DNA from: Icerya purchasi
Taxonomy: Eukaryota > Arthropoda > Insecta > Hemiptera > Monophlebidae
Reading direction: 5' to 3'
DNA length: 64,000 bases
NCBI GenBank assembly: GCA_039619475.1
Contig: CM077115.1
Location: 27,417,083-27,481,082, forward strand
In this document: piece by piece, positions 23,050 to 36,237 of the stretch
How positions within the stretch are numbered: the first letter of the stretch is position 1
Layout of the letters: each line of letters opens with the position of its first letter
Translations under genes and position numbers: made by a program
The notes under the pieces: model-generated
What the model was told of the DNA's origin: nothing
The model's input: only the letters and a program-made list of their open reading frames with translations
The model's database searches: none

Positions 23050-24092
23050 ACCGGCTCTTTCTAGTAAATTCCGAATTTGCTAATTTTATCGACAGGGCTT
23101 TTTCGTACTAGTTAAAATTATTCCGAAATGAAAAATAGTTAATTTAAATAAAACCCGGTATCTTTTTGTTCGAATGAGTTTTTTTGCACGACCTTCAGTA
23201 ATAACAAAAACATTTTATCTGTATTCAAAGACGGTCTAAACAACATTATTCTGTAACACAAGAATATCATTATCCGCGGCAGAGTACCTGTAAGCCGTTA
23301 ACAGGGTTGTTTTCTTACGTATAAAAATCATGTACACCTTTTAATGCAACACTCCCCTCTTTTGGCGAAGTCACTAATTAATTTTGTGCGTGTAAAAAAA
23401 TTAAATAATTTCACGGAAATAAAAAAAATTACATCTGTTATAGGGATATAAAATTAGACTTAAGGAGTGTACATTTGCTTTGATTTAATACAAAACTTAT
23501 CCTTATTTGATACTACGTTCCGTATGTTAAAATTTCAATTTTTGCGAATAAAACGCACTAATAAATTTTTTAATAACACTGATGTAATAAAGTAATGCAA
23601 AAGAATAGAAATAATATTAATCTACGAACAATTTTGAAAAAGTACAAAAACAATTAAAATGCATATGTACAAACACGTTGTCGTCACAATATATTTGTGA
23701 TGAGAAGTACAAAAAAAAAAAAAAAATTAAAATTACTTGTATTTTTAAAAGAAATTAATAATGTTCAAAACAAGATGTTCTAATATTATTTTTAACGATA
23801 AACTCTACATTATTTAAATTTATTAATCAAATTATGAATATTAATTATACCCACGGAATTTAAACGAATTGATGACATTGTCGTTAGACGTAAGTGAAAT
23901 ATTTTAATCGCCCGTTAGAATTTAATTTTTTTTAAATACTTTTTTAAAATCGTCAACTTTTCTACCTTAATATTCTGAAATATTTCTTGTATACGAAGTT
24001 TTACAAACAGTTCTTTAAAATTGATACGTGCTTTTTCACTTGAATAAATAAATCGATTTTTCCAAAAAAATTTAAAATTCTACTTTCATAAC
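23050..24092. other. Intronic AT-rich stretch, nothing recognised
   Basis: No open frame of note and no repeat ends. Confidence 0.4.
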
Positions 24093-24207
24093 GTTTTTTT
24101 TTTTTTTATTTATTTATTTATTTATTTTTTTATTTATTTATTTATTTATTTTTTTATTTTTTTATTTATTTATTTTTTTTTTTATTTATTTATTTTTTTT
24201 TTTTTTA
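24093..24207. repeat. (TTTA)n/poly(T) low-complexity tract
   Basis: TTTA tetranucleotides mixed with T-runs. Confidence 0.9.
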
Positions 24208-24209
24208 CG

Positions 24210-25475
24210 GAATTAAGTAATTAGTCAAATACTTAATTTTGACGATATAAATCTTTACAGTTTTCAACTGCTACTACTATGATCTAATTTTTTGCAGGTA
24301 TTTTTCGTTTCCGCGGCATTCTATGTATATAGGGGACTTTCTACATGTAAAAACGTGTACGATTTCTCGTTGAACTTCTGGCTGAAATTTATCGAATTGA
24401 AAAAATTAAACACACTGATCCGGTTAATTAATGAACGCGTCCGACGAAATTTATCTTGGTATTTGTTGCACTCTTGTAAATCTCAAAAACGGCTAGGCCA
24501 ATTTCAGTGAAAAATCTAGAGAAATCTCTTTTGCAAAAAAAGCAAAATTCAGGAAGACGTGTCGCTTCTGATCACTTTGCTGCAAATACATGTATGTAAG
24601 CTTTAGGTTAGAAAAAAGGCAGATGGAAAAAGTGTAAATAAAAATTCAATCGATTATAGTACATTTCTGCTTTTTTCCGTTTCTCTTTTACACACCGTCA
24701 TTCGTTCACAAAAATAAAACTAAAAATTGTTAAAATAGAATAAAATATAAAATTCAAAGAAAGAAATTTTTATTTATTAATGCGATAAAAATAAGGGAAA
24801 TACTTTTTGCAAGTGTACTCATAATGAGTTAAAAACGCTGGTCGATACCGTCGTGAATTCGATGTGGTCTCAGGGCAATAATTTCGTCTTTACTAATCTA
24901 GAATCGGCGGCGGAAATTTATTTTAGTTGTTTGAATTTCTCGATCACGGTATTTTGATAATGTGTTATTTCTTAGACAAATCACAGAAAAAAATAACGAC
25001 ATATATCACTGTGAATGTGGCTACTACAGCGCCTTCCGCGAATAAATTTCTTTGACGCGCGCTCGTAATAAAAACGAGAGGAAATACGTAATGATTTGAA
25101 GAGGGAAAAAAAAATTTATATTATTCGAGGTACGAGACTATAAAGTGCTCTGACACGAATGCTTTTCGGCATAAATCTTCTCTACGAACCGAGTCGAACG
25201 GTACTGAGAACAGCGAAGTTTACGACTGTGTTTTTAAATTAAAATCGCACATCGATCTTGCCGAATAAGTGCGAAATCCCCTTCTAGCGGTCAGCCGCGG
25301 ATACTACCGGAGAAGAAGTCACACTCGACATCAGACATATATATACATATATATATATATATACAATCATACTACATACATCCATTTCAATCGCACAACC
25401 TCTTCCGCGTGCCTCGCACTTTGGCATTAATTTTACTAAATCTCCACTTCACGGCCATTTTTTAAATTTAAAATA
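24210..25475. other. Intronic stretch, no gene supported
   Basis: An acceptor-like TTTTTTGCAG ends at 24297 with 70 open codons after it. In the phase needed to join the MARCH exons it stops after about 26 codons, so it is not accepted as an exon. Confidence 0.4.
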
Positions 25476-25479
25476 CGGT

Positions 25480-25722
25480 CCGCTTACTTCGACGTTCTAC
25501 TACTGTTTCCATTGTTCGCTTACATCTGAACCATTCACACTGTTGCCTTCTTCTCGTTTTTGTTCTTCCTTAACATCTTCTCCATTCTGTCCTCTTCACC
25601 CGTACGATGAGGCTTTCTGTAATTTCAGTCATATTCTTTTTGAGTGTCCGTCCCTCCCAAATGAACGATCTTTTTTTTTACACTTGACGTCCGTGCACCT
25701 TTTCTTTTTTTCTTTTTTTTTT
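25480..25722 (+). pseudogene. C-terminal remnant of family A LINE ORF2
   Basis: RRSTTVSIVRLHLNHSH and, in another frame, CPLHPYDEAFCNFSHILFEC match the C-terminal Cys/His region of the copy at 61.9-64.0 kb (CPLHPDDA...CDADHVFFQC). The frame breaks at least once. A T-run and a GGCTCGTCA module in the opposite orientation follow at 25704-25745, so a second, minus-strand copy may abut it. Confidence 0.65.
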
Positions 25723-25785
25723 TTTTTTTGGCTCGTCATAAAAAAAGTGCTCTGTTAACTCTCTCCATTCAAAGTGAGAGTCTTT

Positions 25786-27490
25786 TAGACCACTATGCTT
25801 TTATTTTATTCCTTTATGAAATGATAAATAGAATGAAATGCAGGAAAGTAGCCGGAACAGATGGGATAATGACTGATCAGAGGAAACATGTAGGACCCAA
25901 AGCAAAACAGTGGTTACTTGGAATGATAAATAAGTGCGTCACTACCAATCAAATACCAAAGGAATGGCAGAAATCACATGCCGTAGCATAAACTTGGAAA
26001 ACAACCCATAGATCCTAAACATTTTAGACCGGTATCGCTACTATGTTACACTTATAAAGCTTTCGAGAGGATGATATTAAATAGAATAATGACAAAAATT
26101 GATGATAAACTCATAAGACAACAAGCGGGGTTTCGAAGTGGTAAATCATGCACAGCGCTAATCTAGTGCAAGAAATAGAAGATGGCTACGAAAACAAAAT
26201 GATTACCGGTACTGTCTTCATTGGCTTTAGTGCAGCATATGATACAGTCAATCATAGACTACTATTGAAAAAAAATATACGAATTAACCGGAGATACTAA
26301 ACTTACAAAAATTGTAGGAACATTATTGAGTACAGAATCAAAAAAGCAGATGGAGAAGACAAAATAATGGATTACATCAGGGAAGTGTGCTAGCACCGGT
26401 ACTATTTAATATATACACCAACGACCAACCTATCGGAGACCAAAACGAAACACTTTATATATGCTGATGATCTGGTCATCACAGCTCAAAGAGCATCTTT
26501 TGAAGAGGTAGAAAAGGATTTAACAGAAATGCTGGACACGTTGAAAGGTTACTACGAACAAAACTACCTCAAACTAAATCCACCGAAAACTTAAGTTACA
26601 GCGTTTCATTTGCGAAATCAAAATGCCAGGCGGAAACTAAAAATAAAATGAAATGGTTTACATTAGGGAACACTGTGAACAGCCTAAGTACCTCGGGGTA
26701 ACGCTGGACCGATCACTGACATATAAAAGACACTGTGAGAATACGAAAAATATGATAAATTCAAGAAACGGGCTCTTACAAAAACTGATTATTGGAGCTA
26801 CTTGGGGTGCAGATCCTCGAGTACTAAGAACATCAGCGTTAACACTTTGTTACTCAGCCGGGGAATATGCTTGCTCAGTGTGGCGTAATTCAACACACGC
26901 TACGAAGGTTGACGTGGTGCTCAATGAGACTAACAGGATAATTACAGGATGTTTAAAAGCAACACCATTACCAAAACTGCAAGTGTTATGCGGAATTGCA
27001 CCTCCAAATATAAGACGACGAGAGGTAGCAGCGATGATAGAAAAATCTAAACAAGAAACAGATTGTAGACACCCTTTATATGGACACGAGACGCCGATAT
27101 ACCGTCTAAAGTCAAGAAAAAGCTTCTTAAAGACAACAAGCTCGTTCTCAGAAACGCCTGCGTCAGCAAGAATAAGGATGTGGAAAAGAGAAACAGAAAA
27201 AGAGCGCTTCGAAATAATATGGAAAGAACCGGTCGAAAATATGCCTGCGGGAAGTGAATTACACTGGAGAACGTGGAAAACCTTAAATAGAATGCGGACC
27301 CAAGAACAGCAAGGACGAAAAATAACTTGGAAAAATGGGCTATGTCAGAGAGCAATAAGTGTGACTGCGGAATCGAACAAGACTCGGATCATTTATTTAC
27401 ATGCCCCTTACTGCCGATCCAGTGCAATTTCGAGGATACGATGTCCAAAACTATAGCCGAAAATGCGATCCAGGTTGCTGGTTACTGATG
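25786..27490 (+). pseudogene. Non-LTR reverse transcriptase of a second LINE type (Jockey/RTE-X-like)
   Basis: RT blocks lie in order across frames: GTDGIMTDQRKHVGPKAKQW (fingers), KHFRPVSLLCYTYKAFERM, QQAGFRSGKSCTA, then motif A as FIGFSAAYDTVNHRLLL, where the first catalytic D has become G. A motif B remnant and YADDLVITAQ near 26460-26490 (motif C intact in one frame) follow. The best preserved part is 26653-27456. It carries the thumb (PKYLGVTLDRSLTYKRHC) and a C-terminal segment, ending in another frame with CDCGIEQDSDHLFTCPLL, a Cys/His cluster. At least six stops or frame changes show it is dead. It has no RNase H domain, unlike family A. Confidence 0.8.
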
Positions 27491-29445
27491 CTGACCGATA
27501 CGATAAGAAGAAGATGAAATATCCCAATTTGACGGAGTTGCAAAAATTATAAGAGAATGATTAATTCTTATTGAATTTTATTTTATTTAGACTCAAAATT
27601 TTGCTACTTCGGACCTGAAAAAACACGTCGCTGCTAAGAAAAAATATTTCTCGCTCACCATTGGACGAATAATCGATATTTATTAATTTTACAGAGAAAA
27701 CGCTGTTTTATTTAGATTTTTAATTCACTTATGTTTTCTTAAATACACGGGGACATTTCTACACATTAGTGGCTTCGTATTTATTTCGGATATAAAATTT
27801 AAATAATAATCAAAAAAAAAAAAAAATGAAGTCCTTGAAAAAATATAAACAACCGCTTCTTAAGATGACTGAGATGACAATTCAAACTCTTCCGCTAGTT
27901 CATTGACCTTTATAAGCCTGTTCGATGTGAGGGTCAAGTTATAACGAGAATAGTGCAATAGATCTGTCTCTTCACAAGTTCTTTAAACATTTATAATTTA
28001 TTCGGATACTGTTTTTTTTTGTTTTTTTTTGTTTTTTTCTTGTACTGTTCCTTAAGAATGATCTTTTTTTGAGACATTACCAAAAGCGGAAATTAATAAT
28101 ATTAATATTTTGCATATTAAAGAATTTTTCCTTTTTTTCCCTTCGATTTTACTTTGTGATTACTTCTTTTGCGCCGTTTTCGACACTATTTTAATTTTAC
28201 CAAAAATTCCTTAAATTATAAAATATTGCACTTTACTAGTGATTTGAGCGCTTTTAGAAAGACTGCTTTTTGTCCGGTCGGAAACGAGAAAACAGATATT
28301 AAATCTTAGATAAAAATCATTGAGAAAATAAGACAACTATTTACCAAAGTAGTTTATCACTACGCTTTCGACAACGTTAAACAGAATACACGATGGCACA
28401 ATCTTAGGAGATTAGAAGTACCAGTCTAATCGGACCAATAAAAAACTGAACGAAACAAAATAGGAGTTCGTGAACGGGGCGAACTAACAACTGAGTTCAA
28501 AATTGTCAAAGGAGTTTAACAAGTAGGTGCGCATATTCACTATTCAGTCCAACCCTTTCCAACACGTACGACGAATGAATATTCAGAAAAGCTTTAGAAG
28601 AGTAATCGCGGAAGCTATATCGATGGGCCCGGAAAAAATTTTCAAAAAATGAAACAAGGCTACTCGTTAGCGCAGAAATCAACCTATCATCGAGAATGTT
28701 CGATAAAATTGGCCGAGGTAAAGTAAAAGCCGGTTTGATAACTCAGGACGAAAACAACGATCGTCGATGGAAAAAATAACAGACCGAATATGAACTTGGA
28801 AACTGAAGTTATAAGCAATTTCACCTATCCAGAATTTCCCATCTCGAATGGTGATGGGTACGAACCAGAGATAGGCGTGCAGCCTAGCCATGTTAGCAGC
28901 AGCAAAACCAATTAAAATCTGAAAGAGTAGGAATATTGCAAAAGCAACAAAGATACAAATAATGAAAAGTTTTCAGTCTTTCTCGATATTTTTATACGCG
29001 TTAAAATATTGAACTTTACGTTAAAATAGATGCATTTCAAATGTTCTGCTATATAGAGGGGTGTGCTGCTTACTCCAAGACGACCAAACGAACAAATGAA
29101 TCTATTTCAAATGAACTAAAAATCGAGCCAGTACTACTGCCGAGAGAACCGTGTCCTTTCCTTTTTTTCTTTTTTTTTTTTCGGCGCATGAGATCCGTAC
29201 GGACCGGCTAGAAAAGACATTTTTGCAAGGCAAAATAAAAGGAACTAGAGTACGTGGGAGAGTATCCATTTACTCGAAGAACTCACGCGAACTGGGTAAG
29301 GAAGGCGGAGAATAAGGGTCTCGATTAGTCGAAATAGTGCTACTTCTAAAATGAGAAAAGTAATCTTCGAAGAAGTGTTTCGTTTGATAAGCCCCATTCG
29401 GAGTGACTACTGATTTTGCCCAGAACGTCTATTTTTTTCATGTGC
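27490..29445. other. Intronic stretch, nothing recognised
   Basis: AT-rich with T-runs. Short open frames on both strands lack family motifs. Confidence 0.4.
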
Positions 29446-29457
29446 CATGCCTCCTCT

Positions 29458-30073
29458 CGGCCTGGACTTAGGGGAAGGCTAGGGGGCTGCAGCCCCGTGT
29501 CCCGCCTTATAAAGGGGCCCCAAAGAGGCTTCCACCTCCGACATGGATGGTTAAACGTGCAATAATAGATGTTTTTCCAAACATTTATATTGCATATAGA
29601 ACGATTACAAATTGTGAGGCGGAAAGATCTTTTTCAATATTAAAAAGAATAAAAAATACGTACAGATCAACCGTGCTAGATGATAAATTATCGGCATTAT
29701 TAAGATTAACTATTGAAACAGATTTTATCCGTTCAGTAGATTGTAACGATATTATACAAGAATTTGCAGAAAAAAACAAGAAAAAAATTCATTTTTTAAA
29801 ATTATATATATATATATATATATGTATACCTATATATATGTATATATATTATTATTTTTTTTTTGGCATCGAAAATTCTACCTATTGTCTATATGATATT
29901 TAGTTTTGTTTACATTAATAATTATATGTTAATTCGTGAATTCAAAATAATATAATTAAATTAAATTAAAGAAAATTTAGTTATTTTATAAAACTGATAA
30001 TTTTGTCGCTTCCGAAAAGGGCCCCTTATGTTTCCGTAGCCCCGGACCTATCATACACTTAATCTGGGCCAGG
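29458..30073 (+). mobile_element. Internally deleted hAT element with 8-bp target duplication
   Basis: It is flanked by CCTCCTCT (29450-29457) and CCTCCTCC (30074-30081), an 8-bp target duplication with one mismatch, as hAT elements make. Both ends carry related subterminal sequence (GGCCTGGACTTA and, reversed, CCTGGCCCAGATTAA, plus GGGGCT...GCCCC blocks). The inside keeps only the transposase C-terminus. Confidence 0.75.
29547..29796 (+). pseudogene. hAT transposase C-terminal dimerisation domain
   Basis: An open stretch reads NIYIAYRTITNCEAERSFS, then LKRIKNTYRSTVLDDKLSAL. This is the ASAERSFS...LKLIK..LRST...RL..L core of the hAT dimerisation region (as in ZMYM-type hAT proteins). The catalytic DDE core and zinc finger are absent, so the unit is a remnant. 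A (TA)n run and a stop follow. Confidence 0.8.
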
Positions 30074-30523
30074 CCTCCTCCCGTTATGGGAGTAAATCAA
30101 TTAAAAATAAATGGTGAATAAACGAAGTATTTCGAAATCTGGGAAAATGTTGAATGAATCTTTAAATGATATCGAGAAATGTTTGATGCTGTAAAGCTTT
30201 TAAAATAGCAACTGGGAATATTCATTAACAATGAGAGATCGTTGGGAACTTTGAATGTTAATGATTTTTATAGGATGATAGTAATGAAATAACCTCTCGT
30301 TGCCTACAATTTCGCTAATCCCCAACTAAAAAAAAAAAATACACATTTCATAATCGACTTAATATTTTTAATTTTTAAAAAAAAATTGTTTATTGACGAT
30401 ACCATTTAAAATGATCAAACGTCATTTTTGGTAATTTTACAAGATGTAATTTTGAGAAAACGTACGGAATGTTTTTATTTCCGAACTTGATAATAATGAC
30501 TGAAAAATTGTAATTTTTAATAG

Positions 30524-30758
30524 GTGTTCGAAGCCTTTGTTGCTCTACCATTGGTTGGTAAATAGCGAAAGGAAAAAGGAACCATCTTACTTTTTCAATC
30601 AGATCAAGCTGTTGACGTACCTACTGCCGGCTTTCATAATTTCTTTCGCTATTATACAAAACTCTCCCGGCAATATAAATCAAATCGAGTTTATCTCGCT
30701 GGACATTACTAGAGACAACCATTTCTATATTTATTTGATCTACTCCATGACAAACCAG
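30524..30758 (+). CDS. MARCH-type E3 ubiquitin ligase, exon 2 (first membrane segment)
   Basis: Codes for the last base of codon 63 and residues 64-141. The acceptor is TTTTTAATAG at 30523 and the donor is CAG/GTAAAT at 30758/30759. The first base completes the codon opened by exon 1 (AA+G = Lys), which is the best evidence that the two belong together. Right after the RING-CH domain comes the charged linker (CSKPLLLYHWLVNSERKKE, residues 64-82), the normal place for the 'KPL..W' linker of MARCH proteins. A hydrophobic helix (about residues 90-107) is the first membrane span. A polar loop of about 20 residues follows. The second half (YIYLIYSM) is again hydrophobic. No stop or frameshift is present. 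Confidence 0.8.
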
Positions 30759-31559
30759 GTAAATAAGCATTAAAAATTTTATACCCCTATTGCGAATTAA
30801 GCAGCGATAAAAAATGATTTCAAAAGCTCGGTTAAATTAATTAAAAAACTAAACATTGCACTCTCGGAAAATAACTCGTATTTTCAAAAAATTAATAAAT
30901 ATTTTCGTGTTTTTTTGATGTTTTTTTTTTGATGTTTTTTTTTTGTTGTTTTTTAGGACAGAAAAAACTTTTTATTTTCTTTTATTGCAGTTGTTGCTGT
31001 TTTATATATATAAGAAATCTTTTGAAATTGTTTTGATTACTGAAAAGGTTTCAACTTATATCGTTCTCGTTGCAAATGAATACGTAGTAGAAGTTTGAAA
31101 AATGGGAAAATTATACGTGTAATTTATTTTTAACACTTATTATTATTCGTTTCTCAATGCACCAGATCCATTTTGAATAATAAAAAGTTGATAAGAGTTT
31201 ACTAAATTTACCGCTAGTTAATATTAAGTGCATGCTGCAGACCAAGAACAACATGCCTAAATATATCATATGCTTTGCTTACAGTATGCTAATCGAATGT
31301 GTATTAGGCCCCTCATTGATCAAAACGAGTATCATCACACTGATACAGTATTGTTCAGTTTAGAGTGTTCGTGGTTCTCATAAAATGGCACGCCACCGCT
31401 CCTTTGTCAGTAATTCGTTGTCGTCATTAATCATTTCGAAGAGTCAACGGAACGCTATCAGTAATCGGTGGTGTCTACTTTATTATCGGTCAAGATTATT
31501 TCACTCATTTACCTGAGAGCGACGTCATCCCACACAATATTCTATTAACTTTAGTCTAA

Positions 31560-34500
31560 GGTGTAGCGCATTAGCTTTCAAAAAGGCCGATCATCGTCTT
31601 CTTCAACGCAATTCAGATACATTGAACAGATTTTCAATTATGAAATTTAGTAGGGCCGAATTTAAGATTCGGGTCGTTTTGACCCGGATCCTCTCAGGTA
31701 TAAACTTGATTGGAAATTGAATTGGCTCCTGAGGAACCTTCGGTAAAGATGCGTTCGCAAAAGACACACCCGAATAATCTCGTCCCTATTCTCTTCTGTA
31801 TTGTCGGGCTTTTAGTAAAGTATAGATCTTACGTTTATGTTTTATTGCTGATGCTCTGACAGGCACTTTCACTTTATTGGCACTCAAATCGGTTGCATAG
31901 TTTTTTTCACTTTTGATAGCACGTCGAAAAACAACAAAGCCGTCTCCCACTACGGCATTAAATAAATATTCTCCAATGGAATTGTCGGAGCCTGAGAGCC
32001 AACAAACAGGCTTTGGAAGGGATTCTTGACTCTTACTACATCCATATTGCTCTGTTGTCCGAAACTTGGCTTACTGAGTCCATGATCCATTCGTGGATTT
32101 AAATTAATCCGTTCTGATCGTGCGGATGGATATGGCGTCGCCGCCATATTGATAAGGAACGATATTTATTTTCACGTTCACGATCACTCCGCTTGTTTTC
32201 CTTCTGACGTTCGGTCACCAAACCTGGTGCATATCTCTGTTCCTAATATTCATCCTCAACCAGTCCATATTATCTCAACATACGTCCCTCCGCATTTTGA
32301 TCTCCACAATTTTCCTTTAACATTATTGTCCAATTTTCTTTCTTTTCCCTTTATTTTTGGTGGTGACTGGAACGCTCACTCTCCTCTATGGGGCTCGGTT
32401 GGTTATAACTGTAATGGTCGTGTTCTTGAAAATTTCATCTCTAACAATAGCTTCGTTATTCTTAATGATCATTCTCCGACGTTCTTTAGAGGCGTGCAGA
32501 CTTGCAGTTCGGTTGACATTTCCTTCACTTCTCCCAACTTCGGTCTCAGCTGTCATTGGAGAACCTTGCAGGATACCTTCGGTAGTGACCATGTTCCAAT
32601 TATTCTTTCCTTTCACGATCTTCGTCCTCCTCCTGATCCCAGTTGTTCCAGAGTTCCCCGTGCTTCCAAATGGTCCCTAACCAAAGTTGATTGGGATAAA
32701 TTTCGGGCTGGAGTCGATTCCGGCCTTCCCAACATACATTCCCAAACAGATCCTGTTCTTCAATACAACAGGTTCATCGACTCGATTACCTCGGCGTTGT
32801 CGGCCTCTTCTCCTCCTATCCGCTTCTCTAAAAAGAACCCTAATCTTCTTGCTTCTTCCCTATGGTGGAACAACGATTGTTCGGTCGCTTTTAGAGACAG
32901 TTCTTTGAAGTTCAGGGCCTTCCGGTCCTGCTCTTCCTTCGATAATTTCATAGCTTATAGGAAGGCCAATGCTAAGGCCAGATTTATTCTCAAAAAGAGC
33001 AAAAAAAAACGCGTGGAAGAAATTCTGTTCATCATTCTCTAGATCCACCTCCCTCTCTCATCTTTGGAAAATGGCGAAAGCCTTTCAGTCCCCACGGTCC
33101 GAACGTCCCTCCTATTACAACCTTCCTTCGGAGAAGCTCATCTCTTTTCTGGACTCAATTGCTCCCTTATATGTTCCATCCTTGGAGCAAATATGCCCTC
33201 CGGCGTTCCCACCTACATCCTCTATGCACGTTCTGTCTTCCGATTTTAACATCAATGAACTCCATTCTTCCTTAAAGAATTCCTCCTCCTCCTCTAGTCC
33301 GGGAGTAGACGGCATTCCTTTCCTGGTTATTAAGAGCTTATCAATCTCCGCACTGAATACCTTGCTTTCTATCTACAACTCCTTCTTGCATACCTGTACT
33401 ATGCCACTAATTTGGAACTCCTTTATTGTGTTATTCCTATTCCAAAAAAGAATCCTAATTCTTTCCGTCCTATTTCCTTGGCTTCGTGTTTTAGAAAATT
33501 GTTTGAACAAATGATTAATAAACGCCTAGTCTGGTGGCTGGAATTCAACAATATTCTTCCTAGTAACATGTTCGGTTTCCGTACGGGACTGGGAACGGTG
33601 GACTGTTTATCGTTGTTTATATCTGACGTGTACAAATCTCTTATTCGCAAAGAATACACTGTTTCTGCTTTCCTTGATGTTACCTCCGCATTCGATCATG
33701 TTCACTTACCTTCTCTTCTACATAAAATGTGTTCCATTAATGTTCCTTTACAGCAAGCTTTTCTACAATAGATCAATTCAGCTCTCCACTCCCTTCTTCT
33801 CAGAGTCTAGAGTGGTCTTTCGGGGTCTTCCGCAAGGCTCATGTCTTAGCCCTACTCTCTTTAACATCTATTTCCATAGCCTAGCTACTCTTCAGATATC
33901 ATCTACTTCCTTATTCTTTGCCGATGATATACTCATCTACTCTTCCTCAGTTAATCTTTCTTCCGCCGTCGTGGAGCTTAACAACTCTCTTTTCTCTCTG
34001 GATAATGCGTTATCCGATCTTCACCTTTTTACTTCTCCTGAGAAATCAGCAGCTATGGTTTTCACTTATCGTCCTTATAGTCGTTCCTCAGTCAATCTAT
34101 CCGTGTGCCATCTTCCTATTCCTTTAGTTAGTTCTGTCTCCTACCTTGGCATTGTTCTTAGCAGTAACTTGTCTTTTCATCATCACATAAATTATCTCTA
34201 TACGTCGGCTCTCAAGAGGATTAATTGGTTGAAGGCTCTCTCCTCCCGTAATTGGGGTGGGGATCCTTATATCCTTCTGATGCTATACAGGGCCACTATC
34301 CTTTCTAAATTCGATTATTGCTCGTTCCTCTACGCCAGTGCTCCTAAATATCTTCTCCTTAAACTTGATAAAATCCATAATATGTGTCTCCGTCTTTGTA
34401 TCGGTGCCTTGAACTCCTCTCCTATTGCAGCCATTTTGGCAGAAACTGGTTCCTGCCCTTTATTCATCCGAAGACTTTATCTAGGTGAACGATTTCTGAT

Positions 34501-35762
34501 TAAACGTCTTCATATTTCCAATTCCTACTCGCTTAATTCCTACTGGTTTATATTCAACAACTGGCGTTTCTCTCCTCGTAAAACCCCAATCGTTTCCTTG
34601 ATTTCTTCACGACTCAGGGCCTTCTCTCCTTTTGTTCTATCCTACAACAAATGCCCTTACTTTACCTATAATTTCCTAGATTTTATTTACTCACCCAGTT
34701 TACTTTTTCTTCCTTCGTATGTCAAGTCTCTTCCCTCTCTCGCTGCTCATAACGAATTTAACTATGTTTTATCCTCGCTCTTTCCTTCTTATACCTTAAT
34801 TTTTACAGATGGCTCAAAGTCAGCTTTGGGGGTTGGAGCGGCTTTTACTTTGCCGGATTTCGGCTATTCTGAGTCGTTCAAACTCCCCTCGTTCTCCTCC
34901 ATATTCCTAGACGAATCTATTGCGATCTTACAGGCAATCCTTTTTATAGCCTCCTCTAACAATATATCCAAGGTTCTCTTATCTTCTGATTTAAAAGGCG
35001 TTTTACAAGCCATTGCTACTCCCTTTCCTAAACCATCCGCTGATCCTATCGTGCTTCACATACGTTCCTTAATTTCACATCCATTTCATTTCCGTTCTGT
35101 CCGTATTGATCTATTGTGGATTCCTAGTCATTGTGGAATTTCGGGCAACGAGTTAGTCGACTCGTTGGCACGTTCGGCTGCTTTAAACGGTCGCTTTATT
35201 AGGCATTTACCAGCTCAAAGTCTTCTTACTCTTTCCTCGCGTTGCCACCGTGACTGTTGGTCTGATCTCTATCCTTCTTCTTTTTCCAATCCTGATTCCT
35301 TTTACTTATCCATACAACCCACTCCTCCTCTTTTTCCGTGGTTTCTTGATTTCCCCAACATGAGGCGGTCAACTATTTCATCCATAATTAGACTTCGGTT
35401 TAATCATAGTTTGCTTCCTGCTTCGCTCTTTCGTTTCTCCATTACTCAGTCTCCTCTTTGTCCATTTGATCCGTCAGAAGCAAACTTCGTTTGTGATGCG
35501 AACCACAATTTACTTGAATGTCCTTCCATTTCTTCAGAACGCGCAATACTGTATTCCGGTCTTTTGCGTCTTGGCCTCCCTACGCCCTACAGCGCTCACA
35601 GCCTCCTTTCTTTTCCGTCTCCCTTGGTTATTCCTTTGTTAGCTTCTTTCGTATGTTCCATTTGTAATATTTTTCCTTTATAATTATTAATACTATCATA
35701 CCGTTGAATTGAGTAACGTCCTTAGCTGACATGCTCAAAAAAAAAAAAAAAAAAAAAAAATT
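31560..35762 (+). mobile_element. Near full-length RNase H-bearing LINE (family A)
   Basis: The 3' end is sharp: a poly(A) run (about 35735-35759) preceded by the family module GTCCTTAGCTGACATGCTC. The 5' limit is uncertain. Coding similarity to ORF2 begins near 31900 and a vague, decayed leader reaches back to about 31560. A gag ORF1 is not recognisable. It lies in the sense direction inside intron 2 of the MARCH gene. Confidence 0.8.
31900..35683 (+). pseudogene. LINE ORF2: AP endonuclease, RT and RNase H (frameshifted)
   Basis: Domains in order: endonuclease from about 31960 (WNCRSLRANKQALEGIL, IHIALLSETWL), with GGDWNAHSPLWGS at 32353-32391 and GSDHVPI near 32581. Then RT fingers (SSPGVDGIPF, FRPISLASCF), motif A FLDVTSAFDHV (about 33670), motif B GLPQGSCLSPTLF (about 33825) and motif C FADD (33917-33928). 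RNase H follows with TDGSK (34807), DESIAIL, SSDLKGVLQA and WIPSHCGISGNE. It ends in the C-terminal cluster CPFDPSE...CDANHNLLEC. All three RT aspartates are present. There are frame changes near 32100, 33010 (an A-run), 33440 and 33750. The last 670 codons are open. The element is dead as it stands but recently so. Clade: I/R1/LOA-like, judged from RNase H plus an AP endonuclease. Confidence 0.85.
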
Positions 35763-35950
35763 ATGAGTAAAAAACACTGAAAATTTTTTTTTGTTCAAAA
35801 TAAACTAGTTTCCGTAGAAAAATAGGATAGTTAACTTGAACGCTGAAAAAAAAATCTTACATATAACGATTCGACTGATGTCCCGTGAAATTATGCACAG
35901 TGCATGTGCATAGTGTATTAAAAATGTAAATAATAAATCGTAAATAAAAA

Positions 35951-36237
35951 TATAGTAAATTGGAATAAATATAACAAACAAATTTAAAATATATAAACGA
36001 TATACTATTTAGAAACGTTTTTAGGTATTATACATGAGCGGCTAAAAATGAATAAAACCACTCAAAGTATGTGATCAGAACAAACTCTAAAAACGCATAC
36101 TTAGAGTTTGTTCTAATCACATACTTTGCATGGTTTTATTAATTTTTAGCTGATAAGCTATCCCCAAAACGTTTCTAAATATCGTTTATACATATATTTT
36201 AAATTTGTTGTATTTGTATTTGTTCCAATTTACTATA
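35951..36237. mobile_element. 287-bp foldback MITE
   Basis: Nearly the whole element is a long palindrome. The arms run from TATAGTAAATTGGAA at the left to TTCCAATTTACTATA at the right and meet around 36090, with ACAAACTCTAA/TTAGAGTTTGT next to the centre. Small indels separate the arms. It sits about 260 bp before the exon 3 acceptor and would form a strong hairpin in the pre-mRNA. Confidence 0.85.

Noticed and set aside
24298..24510. Acceptor-like TTTTTTGCAG followed by a 70-codon open frame
   Set aside because: In the phase required by exon 1 it stops after about 26 codons, and no clear donor ends it.
27047..27355. 102-codon minus-strand frame
   Set aside because: Antisense shadow of the LINE C-terminal region read on the plus strand.
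32386..33659. Several open frames on the minus strand and in alternative plus frames
   Set aside because: Shadows of the Ser/Leu/Pro-rich LINE ORF2; no motifs of their own.
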